Positions 15,652-23,201 of a stretch of DNA of 64,000 nt are shown piece after piece (positions within the stretch are counted from its first letter, which is position 1; each line of letters begins with the position of its first letter). The notes beneath the pieces were generated by a model that did not search any database, had not been told where the DNA came from, and saw nothing but the letters and a program-made list of their open reading frames with translations. The DNA is from Sphaerisporangium fuscum (GTDB taxonomy: Bacteria > Actinomycetota > Actinomycetes > Streptosporangiales > Streptosporangiaceae): NCBI RefSeq assembly GCF_018531465.1, contig NZ_JAHDTF010000008.1, positions 124,001-188,000 of the forward strand, in the 5' to 3' direction. Both the position numbers and the translations under genes were made by a program.

Positions 15652-17841
15652 ATGCGGAGCGAGACAGATGTGACGGCCGACATCCGGCCCGTCCCTCACC
15701 ACGCCGAAGGCGGCCCTGCTCCAGAGACGGCGGACACCGGAGCGACATCGCGGACACCGGCGGTCGGACCGGCACGAACGCCGGTGGGCGAGACCGCCCG
15801 GATACCGGCCGTGGATGCCGCGGGGACGCCGGTGGGTGAGACCGCCCGGATACCGGCGGTGGACGCCGCGGGGGCGCCGGTGGGTGAGACCGCCCGGATA
15901 CCGGCGGTGGACGCAGCGGGGACGCCGGTGGGGGAGACCTCCCGGATGCCGCCGGTCGATCCCGGGGTGCCGGTGGCCGATCCCGCCGGGCCGGCGCCGG
16001 CTGTGGAGGTCCCCGTGGACGCGTACCCCGTTCCCTGGCAGCTGCGGCGCGCCTACACCGTCGAGCGGCTGCTGATCCACGACGACGAGTACTCCCTGTA
16101 CCTCGCGCGGACCCGCTCGGAACAGCCCGTGCCGGTCGCCCTGCGCGTCTACCGCCAGGGCCGCTGGCCCGACGCCGCCCTGCTCGAGCGCGTCGCCGCG
16201 AGCGGCTCGGGGCCGCACCTGGCCGGACTCCTCGACCACGGCCGCTCCGGCATCGGCGACGGCGCGTCCGGGTGGCTCGTGCAGGAGCACCTTCCCCTCG
16301 GCACGCTGGGCAGCCTGATGGCGGGCGAGCCGTGGGTGGAGGCGCGGGTGCTGGAGGTGGTCGCGGCGGTCGCCCGGTGCGCGCAGGAGTGGCGGCTCGC
16401 CACCGGGCGCGAGCTCCTCGACTTCCGCCCCGACGACCTCCTGATCCGCGGCCTGGACCCGATGGTCCTGGCCGTCGGCCACCTCACCACGCCCCTGACC
16501 CGCGAAAGGGCCCGCCCCGCGCCGCCGGAGACGGTGCAGGGGGAGCGCGGGGCGCCGGGCGGGTGGTGGGCGCTCGGTGTCGTCGTCCACGAGCTGCTCA
16601 CCGGACGCCCCCCGCGCTTCGAGCCGGGGGACGCCGCGTGTGAGATCGACGACGCGGTGACGGGCCGGTGGCGTCCACTGGTCGACGGCCTGCTCGCCAC
16701 CGACCCGGAGACCCGGTGGGGACAGAAGGAGGTCGCGGTGTGGTCGGCGGGCGGCACCCCGCCGCCGGCCGCCCGGCACGAACACCGGCCCATCGAGTTC
16801 GCCGGGCGCCCCCACCCCACACCGGCGGCGCTCGCCGAGCGGCTCACGGCCCGGCCCGCCTCGGCCGAGGCGTGGCTCGGGGACGGCGGCGGCAACGTGC
16901 TGCTGCGCGACTGGCTCGACCTCGACGTCGAGGACACGACCTTCGACCGGGGGCTGCTGGACGAGCCGCCCCCCGTGATCGCGACGGCGTTCGCGGCCGG
17001 CTTCACGCGCGGGGCACGGCCGCGGTACCGCGGCTTCGCCATCGACGCCGAGGGGCTCGCCGAGCTGGCCGCCGGAGGCCCGCCCGGCCACCTTGTGCTG
17101 GCCGAGGTCGTCCAGGCGGGCGTGCTCGGTCACGCCGCGCGGCACCGCTGCGTCCACGTCGAATGCCAGGACACCGAGCCGAGGACGTGCCGCCTGGTGG
17201 CCCGCGTCGACGAGGAGGCGCCGCTCGTCCTGGCCGAGGTGCGCCAGGTGCTCGATCGGATGCGCGAGGTCACCGGGGAGGTGTCCGGCAGGGAGTGGAA
17301 CCGCGGGGTGGCGGTGGCCGTCGAGCTGACCCTCGACCCGCGCGCCATGCGCCGCTACCGCCGCCGCCTGCGGCTGGAGGGCCTGCGGGCGCCGGGGCGC
17401 GGCGGACCGGCGCTGGTCGGCTGGTGGCGGGAGCAGCGCCGCAACGCCCTCTCCGGGCGCGGCGACGAGATCGGGACGCGGGCCGCGGTGGCCGCAGTGC
17501 TGCTCATGACGGCGAGCGCCGCGGCGACCGGGCAGCAGATCGCGGAGGAACGCCGCGCGGAGCTGCGGCGGCGGCGCGACGAGGCCGCGAGCAAGGGGCT
17601 CGCCGTGCTGATCCGGATCCGGGAGGCGGTGTTCCTCGTCATCGCCCAGCTCCGGCTGCGGGGGCCGAGCCTCGTCCGCGAGTTCCTGCTGACCCTGGCC
17701 GACCAGCTCGACAAGCTGGGCGCGCAGGCACGCCAGGAGTGGGCCAAGCTCCGTGCCCGCACGTCCGCCTCCGCGTCCGCCACCTCCACCGGCAGGCCGC
17801 CCTCCGTTCCGCCGCCCTCCGGCCCTGCCGCGCGGCCGTGA
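15652..17841 (+). CDS. pseudokinase-like protein with N-terminal tandem repeats
   Basis: A protein of about 729 residues. After a repeat-rich, probably disordered N-terminus, residues 125-380 resemble a Ser/Thr kinase fold but key residues differ: the ATP-binding Lys position reads VALRVYR, the HRD-x-K-x-x-N loop reads LLDFRPDDLLI, and the APE segment reads APPETV. It is probably a pseudokinase. The C-terminal 330 residues have no recognisable domain; a hydrophobic patch (AAVAAVLLMTASAAA) and a charged helical tail follow. The start is uncertain: ATG 15652 has GGAGG too close, and 15565 or other codons are possible. It is divergent from the TetR gene. Confidence 0.6.
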   Translation: MRSETDVTADIRPVPHHAEGGPAPETADTGATSRTPAVGPARTPVGETARIPAVDAAGTPVGETARIPAVDAAGAPVGETARIPAVDAAGTPVGETSRMPPVDPGVPVADPAGPAPAVEVPVDAYPVPWQLRRAYTVERLLIHDDEYSLYLARTRSEQPVPVALRVYRQGRWPDAALLERVAASGSGPHLAGLLDHGRSGIGDGASGWLVQEHLPLGTLGSLMAGEPWVEARVLEVVAAVARCAQEWRLATGRELLDFRPDDLLIRGLDPMVLAVGHLTTPLTRERARPAPPETVQGERGAPGGWWALGVVVHELLTGRPPRFEPGDAACEIDDAVTGRWRPLVDGLLATDPETRWGQKEVAVWSAGGTPPPAARHEHRPIEFAGRPHPTPAALAERLTARPASAEAWLGDGGGNVLLRDWLDLDVEDTTFDRGLLDEPPPVIATAFAAGFTRGARPRYRGFAIDAEGLAELAAGGPPGHLVLAEVVQAGVLGHAARHRCVHVECQDTEPRTCRLVARVDEEAPLVLAEVRQVLDRMREVTGEVSGREWNRGVAVAVELTLDPRAMRRYRRRLRLEGLRAPGRGGPALVGWWREQRRNALSGRGDEIGTRAAVAAVLLMTASAAATGQQIAEERRAELRRRRDEAASKGLAVLIRIREAVFLVIAQLRLRGPSLVREFLLTLADQLDKLGAQARQEWAKLRARTSASASATSTGRPPSVPPPSGPAARP
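15778..15969 (+). repeat. 48-bp in-frame tandem repeats, four units
   Basis: Four units encode TPVGETARIPAVDAAG or close variants; the last is degenerate. Units start at 15778, 15826, 15874 and 15922. The 48-base period is a multiple of three, so copy-number change would keep the frame. They form a flexible Pro/Ala/Glu linker before the kinase-like domain. Confidence 0.85.
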
Positions 17842-17868
17842 CCGCCCCCGTGGCCGCGGCCGCCCGGG

Positions 17869-18069
17869 TCAGGACGAGGCGGTGATCAGCCCCACGGCGG
17901 GGGCCGAGACGATCTGGACGTGGGCGACGCCCGGCACCCGCACGTTGACGAAGCCGCCCTCGATGGCGAAGCGGACGTCGTCCACGCGCCGGGCGCGGCG
18001 GCCGTCGGCGTCGGTGAGGGTGTAGCCGGTCACGAGCTCGATCGAGCCCGTACGCCAGTCGCGGTTCAT
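17869..18069 (-). CDS. 66-aa hypothetical protein
   Basis: A 66-residue protein, mostly beta-strand-like (SIELVTGYTLTDADG, FAIEGGFVNVRVPG, VAHVQIVSAPAVG), with no signal peptide or membrane segment. ATG 18069 has a strong GGAGG eleven bases upstream, and codon bias is normal, so the gene is probably real. It is convergent with the pseudokinase-like gene and lies upstream of nothing obvious on its own strand. No function can be assigned. Confidence 0.6.
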   Translation of the reverse strand: MNRDWRTGSIELVTGYTLTDADGRRARRVDDVRFAIEGGFVNVRVPGVAHVQIVSAPAVGLITASS

Positions 18070-18157
18070 TTCGAGTACCTCCAGAGGGTGCGGGCCGGGC
18101 GGACGCGGGTACGCCGGTGCGTACCCGCGGGATGTTCGTTCGTCTGACGCCGAGGGC

Positions 18158-18676
18158 TCACGCCGGCACTTCGGGGAAGTCCAGGTCCGGCCGGGCCAGG
18201 TGGTTGAAGTAGTTCGACAGGGTGTTGAGCGCGACGTGGGCCACGATCTCGGCCAGCTCGGCGTCGGTCACCCCGGCCGCGCGGGCGGCGGCCAGCGCCT
18301 CGTCGTCCACCCTGCCGCCTGTGCGCATGACGTCGCGGGCCAGGCGCAGCACGGCGCGCGTGTGCGGGTCGTCGGCGTCGGCCTCGCGGGTGCGGGCCAG
18401 CTCGTCCTGCGACATTCCCAGCTTGCCGCCGCGCAGTGTGTGGGCGCTGACGCAGTAGGTGCAGTGGTTCTCCTGCGCGACCAGCAGCGCGAGCTGCTCG
18501 CGGAGCCGTGCGCGCAGGACGCCGCGGGTGAGGTGGTCGCGCATGGCGAGGTAACCGGCGAGGGCGGCGGGGCCGTTGGCGAGCGCCGCGTACAGGTTGG
18601 GTACGCGGCCGAGCTGGCGCCTGGTCTCCTCGAGCAGCCCCGAGGGATCTTCGGTGAGCTGGGGCATGCGTGGCAC
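18158..18676 (-). CDS. carboxymuconolactone decarboxylase/AhpD-like protein
   Basis: A 172-residue CMD-family protein. The signature CTYCVSAHTLRG (AhpD-type C-x-x-C-x-x-x-H) gives a redox-active cysteine pair used with peroxidases or as a small peroxidatic enzyme; the surrounding helices (EQLALLVAQENH) fit the all-helical fold. The start is set by the ribosome site: GGAGG lies five bases before GTG 18676, but 14 before ATG 18667. It is divergent from a TetR gene across a region holding two identical operator-like repeats, so it is the likely target of that TetR protein, perhaps in oxidative or electrophile stress. Confidence 0.87.
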   Translation of the reverse strand: MPRMPQLTEDPSGLLEETRRQLGRVPNLYAALANGPAALAGYLAMRDHLTRGVLRARLREQLALLVAQENHCTYCVSAHTLRGGKLGMSQDELARTREADADDPHTRAVLRLARDVMRTGGRVDDEALAAARAAGVTDAELAEIVAHVALNTLSNYFNHLARPDLDFPEVPA

Positions 18677-18690
18677 GGTGACCTCCAAGT

Positions 18691-18741
18691 GGTACCGATC
18701 GGTTCCGTTTGCGCCGAGAACGGTACCGATCGGTTCCGTTT
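18691..18741. promoter_or_regulatory. duplicated TetR operator
   Basis: A 20-base element starting GGTACCGATCGGTTCC occurs at 18691-18710 and again at 18722-18741, 31 bases apart (about three helical turns). Each core is a near-perfect 16-bp palindrome around ACCGATCGGT. It sits between the divergent CMD and TetR genes, an arrangement expected for cooperative binding of two TetR dimers. Confidence 0.75.
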
Positions 18742-18768
18742 TGGTCAAGAGCCGGATATCCTCTTCAC

Positions 18769-19320
18769 ATGGCCACCAAAGCCCGCGAACGCCTCCTCGA
18801 CGCCGCGGAGGAGCTTTTCTACGCCGAGGGCATCCGAGCGGTCGGCGTCGAGCGCATCCTGGCCGAGTCCGGCGTCGGCAGGGCGTCCTTCTACCGCCAC
18901 TTCCCGGGCAAGGACGACCTGGTCGTGGCCGTCCTACGCCGCCGCGACGAGGCATGGCGCGCCTGGCTCGCCGAACGGGTCGCGGCGCTCGGCGGCGGGC
19001 CGCTGGAGGTGTTCGACGCGCTGGCCGAGCGGTTCGCGCGCGCCGACTTCCGCGGCTGCGCCTTCATCAACACCATGGTCGAGAGCGCCGACCCCGGCAG
19101 CGCCGCGCACCGGGTCGCCGCCGAGCACAAGGAGCGGGTCAGGTCGTACGTCGCGGGCCTGCTCACCGCTCACGGTCATGCCGGCGCCGAAGAGCTGGCG
19201 CGGCGCTTCGTCCTGCTCATGGACGGCGCCATCGTCACCGCCCTGCGCGAGCGCACCCCCTCCCCGGCCGCCGACGCCCGCACCGTCGCGCAGGCCATGC
19301 TCACCCCCGGCGGCGGCTGA
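18769..19320 (+). CDS. TetR-family regulator
   Basis: A 183-residue TetR protein. HTH residues 5-50 (RLLDAAEELFYAEGIRAVGVERILAESGVGRASFYRHFPGK, read in pieces) match the family closely; the C-terminal ligand domain contains FINTMVE, as in the AcrR-like subgroup with a conserved F-x-N. ATG 18769. The paired palindromes just upstream are probable autoregulatory operators shared with the CMD gene. The inducer is unknown. Confidence 0.9.
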   Translation: MATKARERLLDAAEELFYAEGIRAVGVERILAESGVGRASFYRHFPGKDDLVVAVLRRRDEAWRAWLAERVAALGGGPLEVFDALAERFARADFRGCAFINTMVESADPGSAAHRVAAEHKERVRSYVAGLLTAHGHAGAEELARRFVLLMDGAIVTALRERTPSPAADARTVAQAMLTPGGG

Positions 19321-19343
19321 CCGCCGCTCCTCATGGAGCCGGG

Positions 19344-20318
19344 TCAGGGCGGCGACGCCGTGTAATGGCAGGCCGCCTGGGACATGGGCGTGGCCGGGAG
19401 CACGGCGAGGGGCCGCGAGCGGCAGGCCGCCTCGACGCCGGCCCGCGCGGCCGCGCCGCCCGCGAGCACCGGGCAGCGCGGATGGAAGCGGCAGCCGGCC
19501 GGGATCAGCGTCGGGTCGGGCGGCTCCCCGGCCAGCACCACCGGAGCCGGCGACTCGGGGAGCACCGACAGCAGCGCCCGCGTGTACGGATGGCGGGGCG
19601 CCGTCAGCACCTGCTCGACCGGCCCGGACTCGACGATCCTGCCGAGGTACATCACCGCCACCCGGTCGGCGATGTTCCACGCCAGGCCCAGGTCGTGCGT
19701 GACCACCAGCGCCGACAGGCCGAGCTCGTCGCGCAGGCGCAGCAGCAGGGCGAGGATCTCGCCGCGCACCGAGGCGTCGAGCGAGGCCACCGGCTCGTCG
19801 GCGACCAGCACGCGCGGGTCGAGCGCGAGCGCCCCGGCGATGACCACCCGCTGCCTCTGACCGCCGGACAGCTCGTGCGGGTGGTCGGCCAGGAAACGCT
19901 CCGGCGGCCGCAGCCCGGCCCGCGACAGCGCCGACAGGACCCGTTCCCGCTCGTCCGGCAGCCGGTGGACGCGCGGGCCCTCCGCGACCGCCTCGTACAC
20001 GGTGTGCCGGGGGTTGAGCGACCCCGTCGGGTCCTGGAGCACCAGCTGCACCTCGCGCCGGTACGCCTTCAGCGCCCGGCCGGTGTAGCGCAGGGGAGCG
20101 CCGCCGTACAGCACGGTGCCGGACGCCGGCCGTAGGAGACCGAGCAGGGTGCGGGCCAGCGTGGTCTTCCCGCAGCCCGACTCGCCGACCAGCGCGACGA
20201 TCTCGCTCTGGCCGACCGCGAGGTTCACCCCGTCGACCGCCCGGGCGCGCCGGCCTCGCGAGCTGAACTCGACGCGCAGGTCACGCGCTTCCAGCAACGC
20301 CACGCCCGCCGCGCTCAC
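19344..20318 (-). CDS. oligopeptide ABC transporter ATP-binding protein (OppF/DppF)
   Basis: A 324-residue ABC ATPase. Walker A GESGCGKTT, Q-loop VLQDP, signature LSGGQRQR and Walker B VLVADEP are intact. The C-terminal Cys-rich Opp extension (GCRFHPRCP...ACRSRP...CHY) is typical of OppD/F proteins. GTG 20318 overlaps the OppD stop (GTGA). It is the last gene of a five-gene importer operon and would energise peptide or nickel-type solute uptake together with OppD. Confidence 0.92.
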   Translation of the reverse strand: MSAAGVALLEARDLRVEFSSRGRRARAVDGVNLAVGQSEIVALVGESGCGKTTLARTLLGLLRPASGTVLYGGAPLRYTGRALKAYRREVQLVLQDPTGSLNPRHTVYEAVAEGPRVHRLPDERERVLSALSRAGLRPPERFLADHPHELSGGQRQRVVIAGALALDPRVLVADEPVASLDASVRGEILALLLRLRDELGLSALVVTHDLGLAWNIADRVAVMYLGRIVESGPVEQVLTAPRHPYTRALLSVLPESPAPVVLAGEPPDPTLIPAGCRFHPRCPVLAGGAAARAGVEAACRSRPLAVLPATPMSQAACHYTASPP

Positions 20319-21289
20319 GCCGTCACCCCTTCCGGATGGACGAGTACGCAGGCCGCCGCGTGCCGTTCGCCCGCCGGCCACAGTTCGACCTCGGCGGAGG
20401 CGCAGCGGTCGACGGCCAGGGGGCACCGCGGGTGGAACGAGCAGCCGGACGGCAGGTGCAGGGGATGCGGAGGGTCGCCGCCCAGCCCGCGCGGCGCCAG
20501 GCGGGAGGCCGGGTCGCCGACGACGGGGAACGCGGCGGCCAGCGAGCGGCTGTAGGGGTGCCGGGCGTGCCGGAAGACCTCACCGGCCGGGCCGGTCTCG
20601 ACGACGCGGCCCGCGTACATCACCGCCAGCCGGTCGCAGGTCGCCGCCAGCACCGACAGGTCGTGGGAGATCATGACCAGGCTGACCCCGTGGTCGGCGA
20701 TCAGAGCCCTGACGAGCTGCAGCACCTGCGCCTGGATCATGACGTCCAGAGCGGTCGTCGGCTCGTCGGCGATGATGACGTGCGGCGCGCAGGCCAGCGC
20801 CATCGCGATCATCACGCGCTGCCGCTGCCCGCCGGACAGCTCATGGGAGTGGCCGCGCGCCCGCCAGGCGGGCAGGCCCACCTGCTCCAGCAGGTCGGCG
20901 ACCTTGCGCCGCGCCTCGGCGGGAGTGGCCAGGCCGTGCACCAGCAGCGGCTCGGCGATCTGGTCGCCGACGCGGTGCACCGGGTTCAGCGCGTGGTGCG
21001 CGCCCTGGAACACGATCGACGCCGACGCCCACCTGACCGCCCGCAGCCGTCCCCACGCCATCGTCAGGACGTCCTCGCCGTCGAGCAGGATCTCGCCGGT
21101 CACGCGCGCGTCGCGGGGGAGCAGCCGCAGCAGGGCCATCGCCAGCGTCGACTTGCCCGACCCCGACTCCCCGGCGATCCCGAGCGCCTCTCCCCGCCCC
21201 AGGCCGAGCGACACCCCGCGTACGGCGGGCACCTCACCGGCCGTGGTCCGGTAGGTGACGGCCAGGTCGCGCAGCTCCAGCACCGTCAC
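20315..21289 (-). CDS. oligopeptide ABC transporter ATP-binding protein (OppD/DppD)
   Basis: A 324-residue ABC ATPase with Walker A GESGSGKST, Q-loop VFQGAHHALNP, signature LSGGQRQR, Walker B VIIADEPTTALD and the Opp-type C-terminal Cys cluster (GCSFHPRCPLAVDRC). GTG 21289 overlaps the permease stop and is preceded by GGAGGGGG. It pairs with OppF as the ATPase heterodimer of the importer. Confidence 0.92.
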   Translation of the reverse strand: MTVLELRDLAVTYRTTAGEVPAVRGVSLGLGRGEALGIAGESGSGKSTLAMALLRLLPRDARVTGEILLDGEDVLTMAWGRLRAVRWASASIVFQGAHHALNPVHRVGDQIAEPLLVHGLATPAEARRKVADLLEQVGLPAWRARGHSHELSGGQRQRVMIAMALACAPHVIIADEPTTALDVMIQAQVLQLVRALIADHGVSLVMISHDLSVLAATCDRLAVMYAGRVVETGPAGEVFRHARHPYSRSLAAAFPVVGDPASRLAPRGLGGDPPHPLHLPSGCSFHPRCPLAVDRCASAEVELWPAGERHAAACVLVHPEGVTA

Positions 21290-22170
21290 CGTCCCCCTCC
21301 TCGCAGGCGTGGGTTCAGCACGGCCTCCAGCGCCCGGCCGCACAGCGTGAACGCCAGGACGACCGCGACGATGCAGAGCCCGGGAGTGAGGACGTACCAC
21401 CACGCCCCGGCGGTCGCCGCGCCCCAGTCGTACGAACCGCGCAGCATGCCGCCCCACGACACCTGTCCCGAACCCGCGCCGAGGAAGGCCAGGGTGGACT
21501 CCAGCACGATGGCGGTGCCCACCATGAGCGTGGTGTTGGCCAGGACGAGCGGCGCGACGCTCGGCAGCACGTGACGGGTCATGATGTGCCAGTGCCCGGC
21601 GCCGAGCACCCTGGAACGCTCGATGTACGGGCGGGCCTCCACCGCCAGCGTCTGCGCCCGTATCAGCCGGGCCGTGGACGCCCAGGAGGTCACGCCGATC
21701 GCCAGGACGAGCGTGGAGGTGCCGCCGCCCAGCACGGCCGCGAGCACCAGGGCCAGCACGAGCGTGGGCAGCACCAGGAACCAGTCGGTGACCCTCATCA
21801 GCACCGCGGACGGCCACCCGCGGAAGTGGCCCGCCGCCACGCCCACGACCGTCCCGATCAGCATGCTCAGCAGGGCCGACATGAAGCCGATGAGCAGCGA
21901 GACCCGCGAGCCCCACAGGAGCATCAGCAGGATCGACCGCCCGGACTCGTCGGTGCCGAGGGGGAAGGCCGCGCTCGGCGGCGCCAGCCTGCCGCCGGCG
22001 GCCCTGGTGACGTCCAGCCCGGCACGGTCGGTGATCAGCGGCGTCAGCAGCGCCAGCGCCACCGCGGTCAGCAGCACGGCCGCCCCGGCCACCCCGGACC
22101 TCCTGCGGCGGAACTCCGCCCAGAACCGACCGAGGGCGGCGCGGCGGCGGACCCGGGTGGACGACGTCAT
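21286..22170 (-). CDS. oligopeptide ABC transporter permease (OppC/DppC)
   Basis: A 294-residue permease with an Arg-rich N-terminus, one early membrane helix, the OppC-type loop containing FPLGTDESGRSI, then about five helices and the EAA loop around EARPYIERSRVLGAGHWHIMTRHVLP that docks on the ATPases. ATG 22170 overlaps the OppB stop by four bases (ATGA). Confidence 0.92.
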   Translation of the reverse strand: MTSSTRVRRRAALGRFWAEFRRRRSGVAGAAVLLTAVALALLTPLITDRAGLDVTRAAGGRLAPPSAAFPLGTDESGRSILLMLLWGSRVSLLIGFMSALLSMLIGTVVGVAAGHFRGWPSAVLMRVTDWFLVLPTLVLALVLAAVLGGGTSTLVLAIGVTSWASTARLIRAQTLAVEARPYIERSRVLGAGHWHIMTRHVLPSVAPLVLANTTLMVGTAIVLESTLAFLGAGSGQVSWGGMLRGSYDWGAATAGAWWYVLTPGLCIVAVVLAFTLCGRALEAVLNPRLRGGGR

Positions 22171-23195
22171 GCCGACCTCACCCGGGGGTCCAGGACGTGG
22201 TACGCCACGTCGGCCAGGGTGTTCATGACGATGACGGCCGTGCACAGCACCATGAACGTGCCCTGCAGGACGGCGAAGTCGGGCCCCTGCACGGCCTTGT
22301 AGAACAGCAGGCCGAGCCCCGGCCAGGAGTACACCGCCTCCACCGACACCGCCCCGGCGACGACGAAGCCGACGTGCATGAAGACCAGCGTCACCGTCGG
22401 CAGCAGGGCGTTCGGCACGGCGTGCCGCCGCCGCACCTGGTCGTCGCGCAGCCCCTTGGCGCGCGCCGTGGTGATGTAGTCCTGCCCGATCTCCTCCAGC
22501 AGCGAGGAGCGCATGACCAGCAGATACTGCGCGTACACCACGGCGACCAGCGTGAGGCAGGGCAGCACCATGTGCTGGGCGAGGTGCGGCAGGTACGCCA
22601 GGCCATCGGGGGCGTCCACCCCCTCCATGCCGCGCGTCGGCAGGATCCCCGGCACGGGGCCGATGCCCGCCGCGAACACCATGAGCAGCAGCAGTCCCAG
22701 CCAGAAGGTCGGCACCGACCACAAAATCAGCGAGACCCCGGTGGAGAGCCGGTCGAAGCGGCCGCCGTGCCGCCACGCGGCCCGGGTGCCCTGCCACAGG
22801 CCGAGGCTCACCGCGAGAGCCAGCCCGACCCCGGTGAGCAGGAGCGTCGGCCCGGCGCGCTCCCCGATGAGCTCGGCGACCGGGCGCCGGTACTCGTAGG
22901 AGGTGCCGAGATCGAGCCGCAGCGTCCTCAGCACGAAGCCGATGAACTGCTGCGACAGGGGCCGGTCCAGCCCCATCTGCCGGCGCAGCAGCGCCAGCTG
23001 CTCGGGGCTCACCGGGACGTCCCGGGTGTAGGCCACGGTGGGGTCGCCGGGGATCAGGCGGAACAGGAAGAACGCCGCGACGATCACCATGCCGATGCTG
23101 AGCAGGGCGCCGCCGAGCTTGGTGAGCGCGTACCTCGGCAGTCCGCGGCCGCGCTCTTCCCGGGCGTCGAAGGATGTCGCGAGAGGCGTCGTCAT
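22167..23195 (-). CDS. oligopeptide ABC transporter permease (OppB/DppB)
   Basis: A 342-residue permease: an N-terminal helix ending RLIPGDP, a large extracytoplasmic loop, then five helices with the EAA motif (EEIGQDYITTARAKGLRDDQVRRRHAVPNAL, read in parts). These are the hallmarks of DppB. It begins six bases after the binding-protein gene and overlaps OppC. Confidence 0.92.
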   Translation of the reverse strand: MTTPLATSFDAREERGRGLPRYALTKLGGALLSIGMVIVAAFFLFRLIPGDPTVAYTRDVPVSPEQLALLRRQMGLDRPLSQQFIGFVLRTLRLDLGTSYEYRRPVAELIGERAGPTLLLTGVGLALAVSLGLWQGTRAAWRHGGRFDRLSTGVSLILWSVPTFWLGLLLLMVFAAGIGPVPGILPTRGMEGVDAPDGLAYLPHLAQHMVLPCLTLVAVVYAQYLLVMRSSLLEEIGQDYITTARAKGLRDDQVRRRHAVPNALLPTVTLVFMHVGFVVAGAVSVEAVYSWPGLGLLFYKAVQGPDFAVLQGTFMVLCTAVIVMNTLADVAYHVLDPRVRSA

Positions 23196-23201
23196 CGCCG
23201 G

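Noticed and set aside
15778..15969. Regular 48-bp repeats considered as a CRISPR or minisatellite array
   Set aside because: Units are contiguous without spacers and stay in frame, so they are coding tandem repeats.
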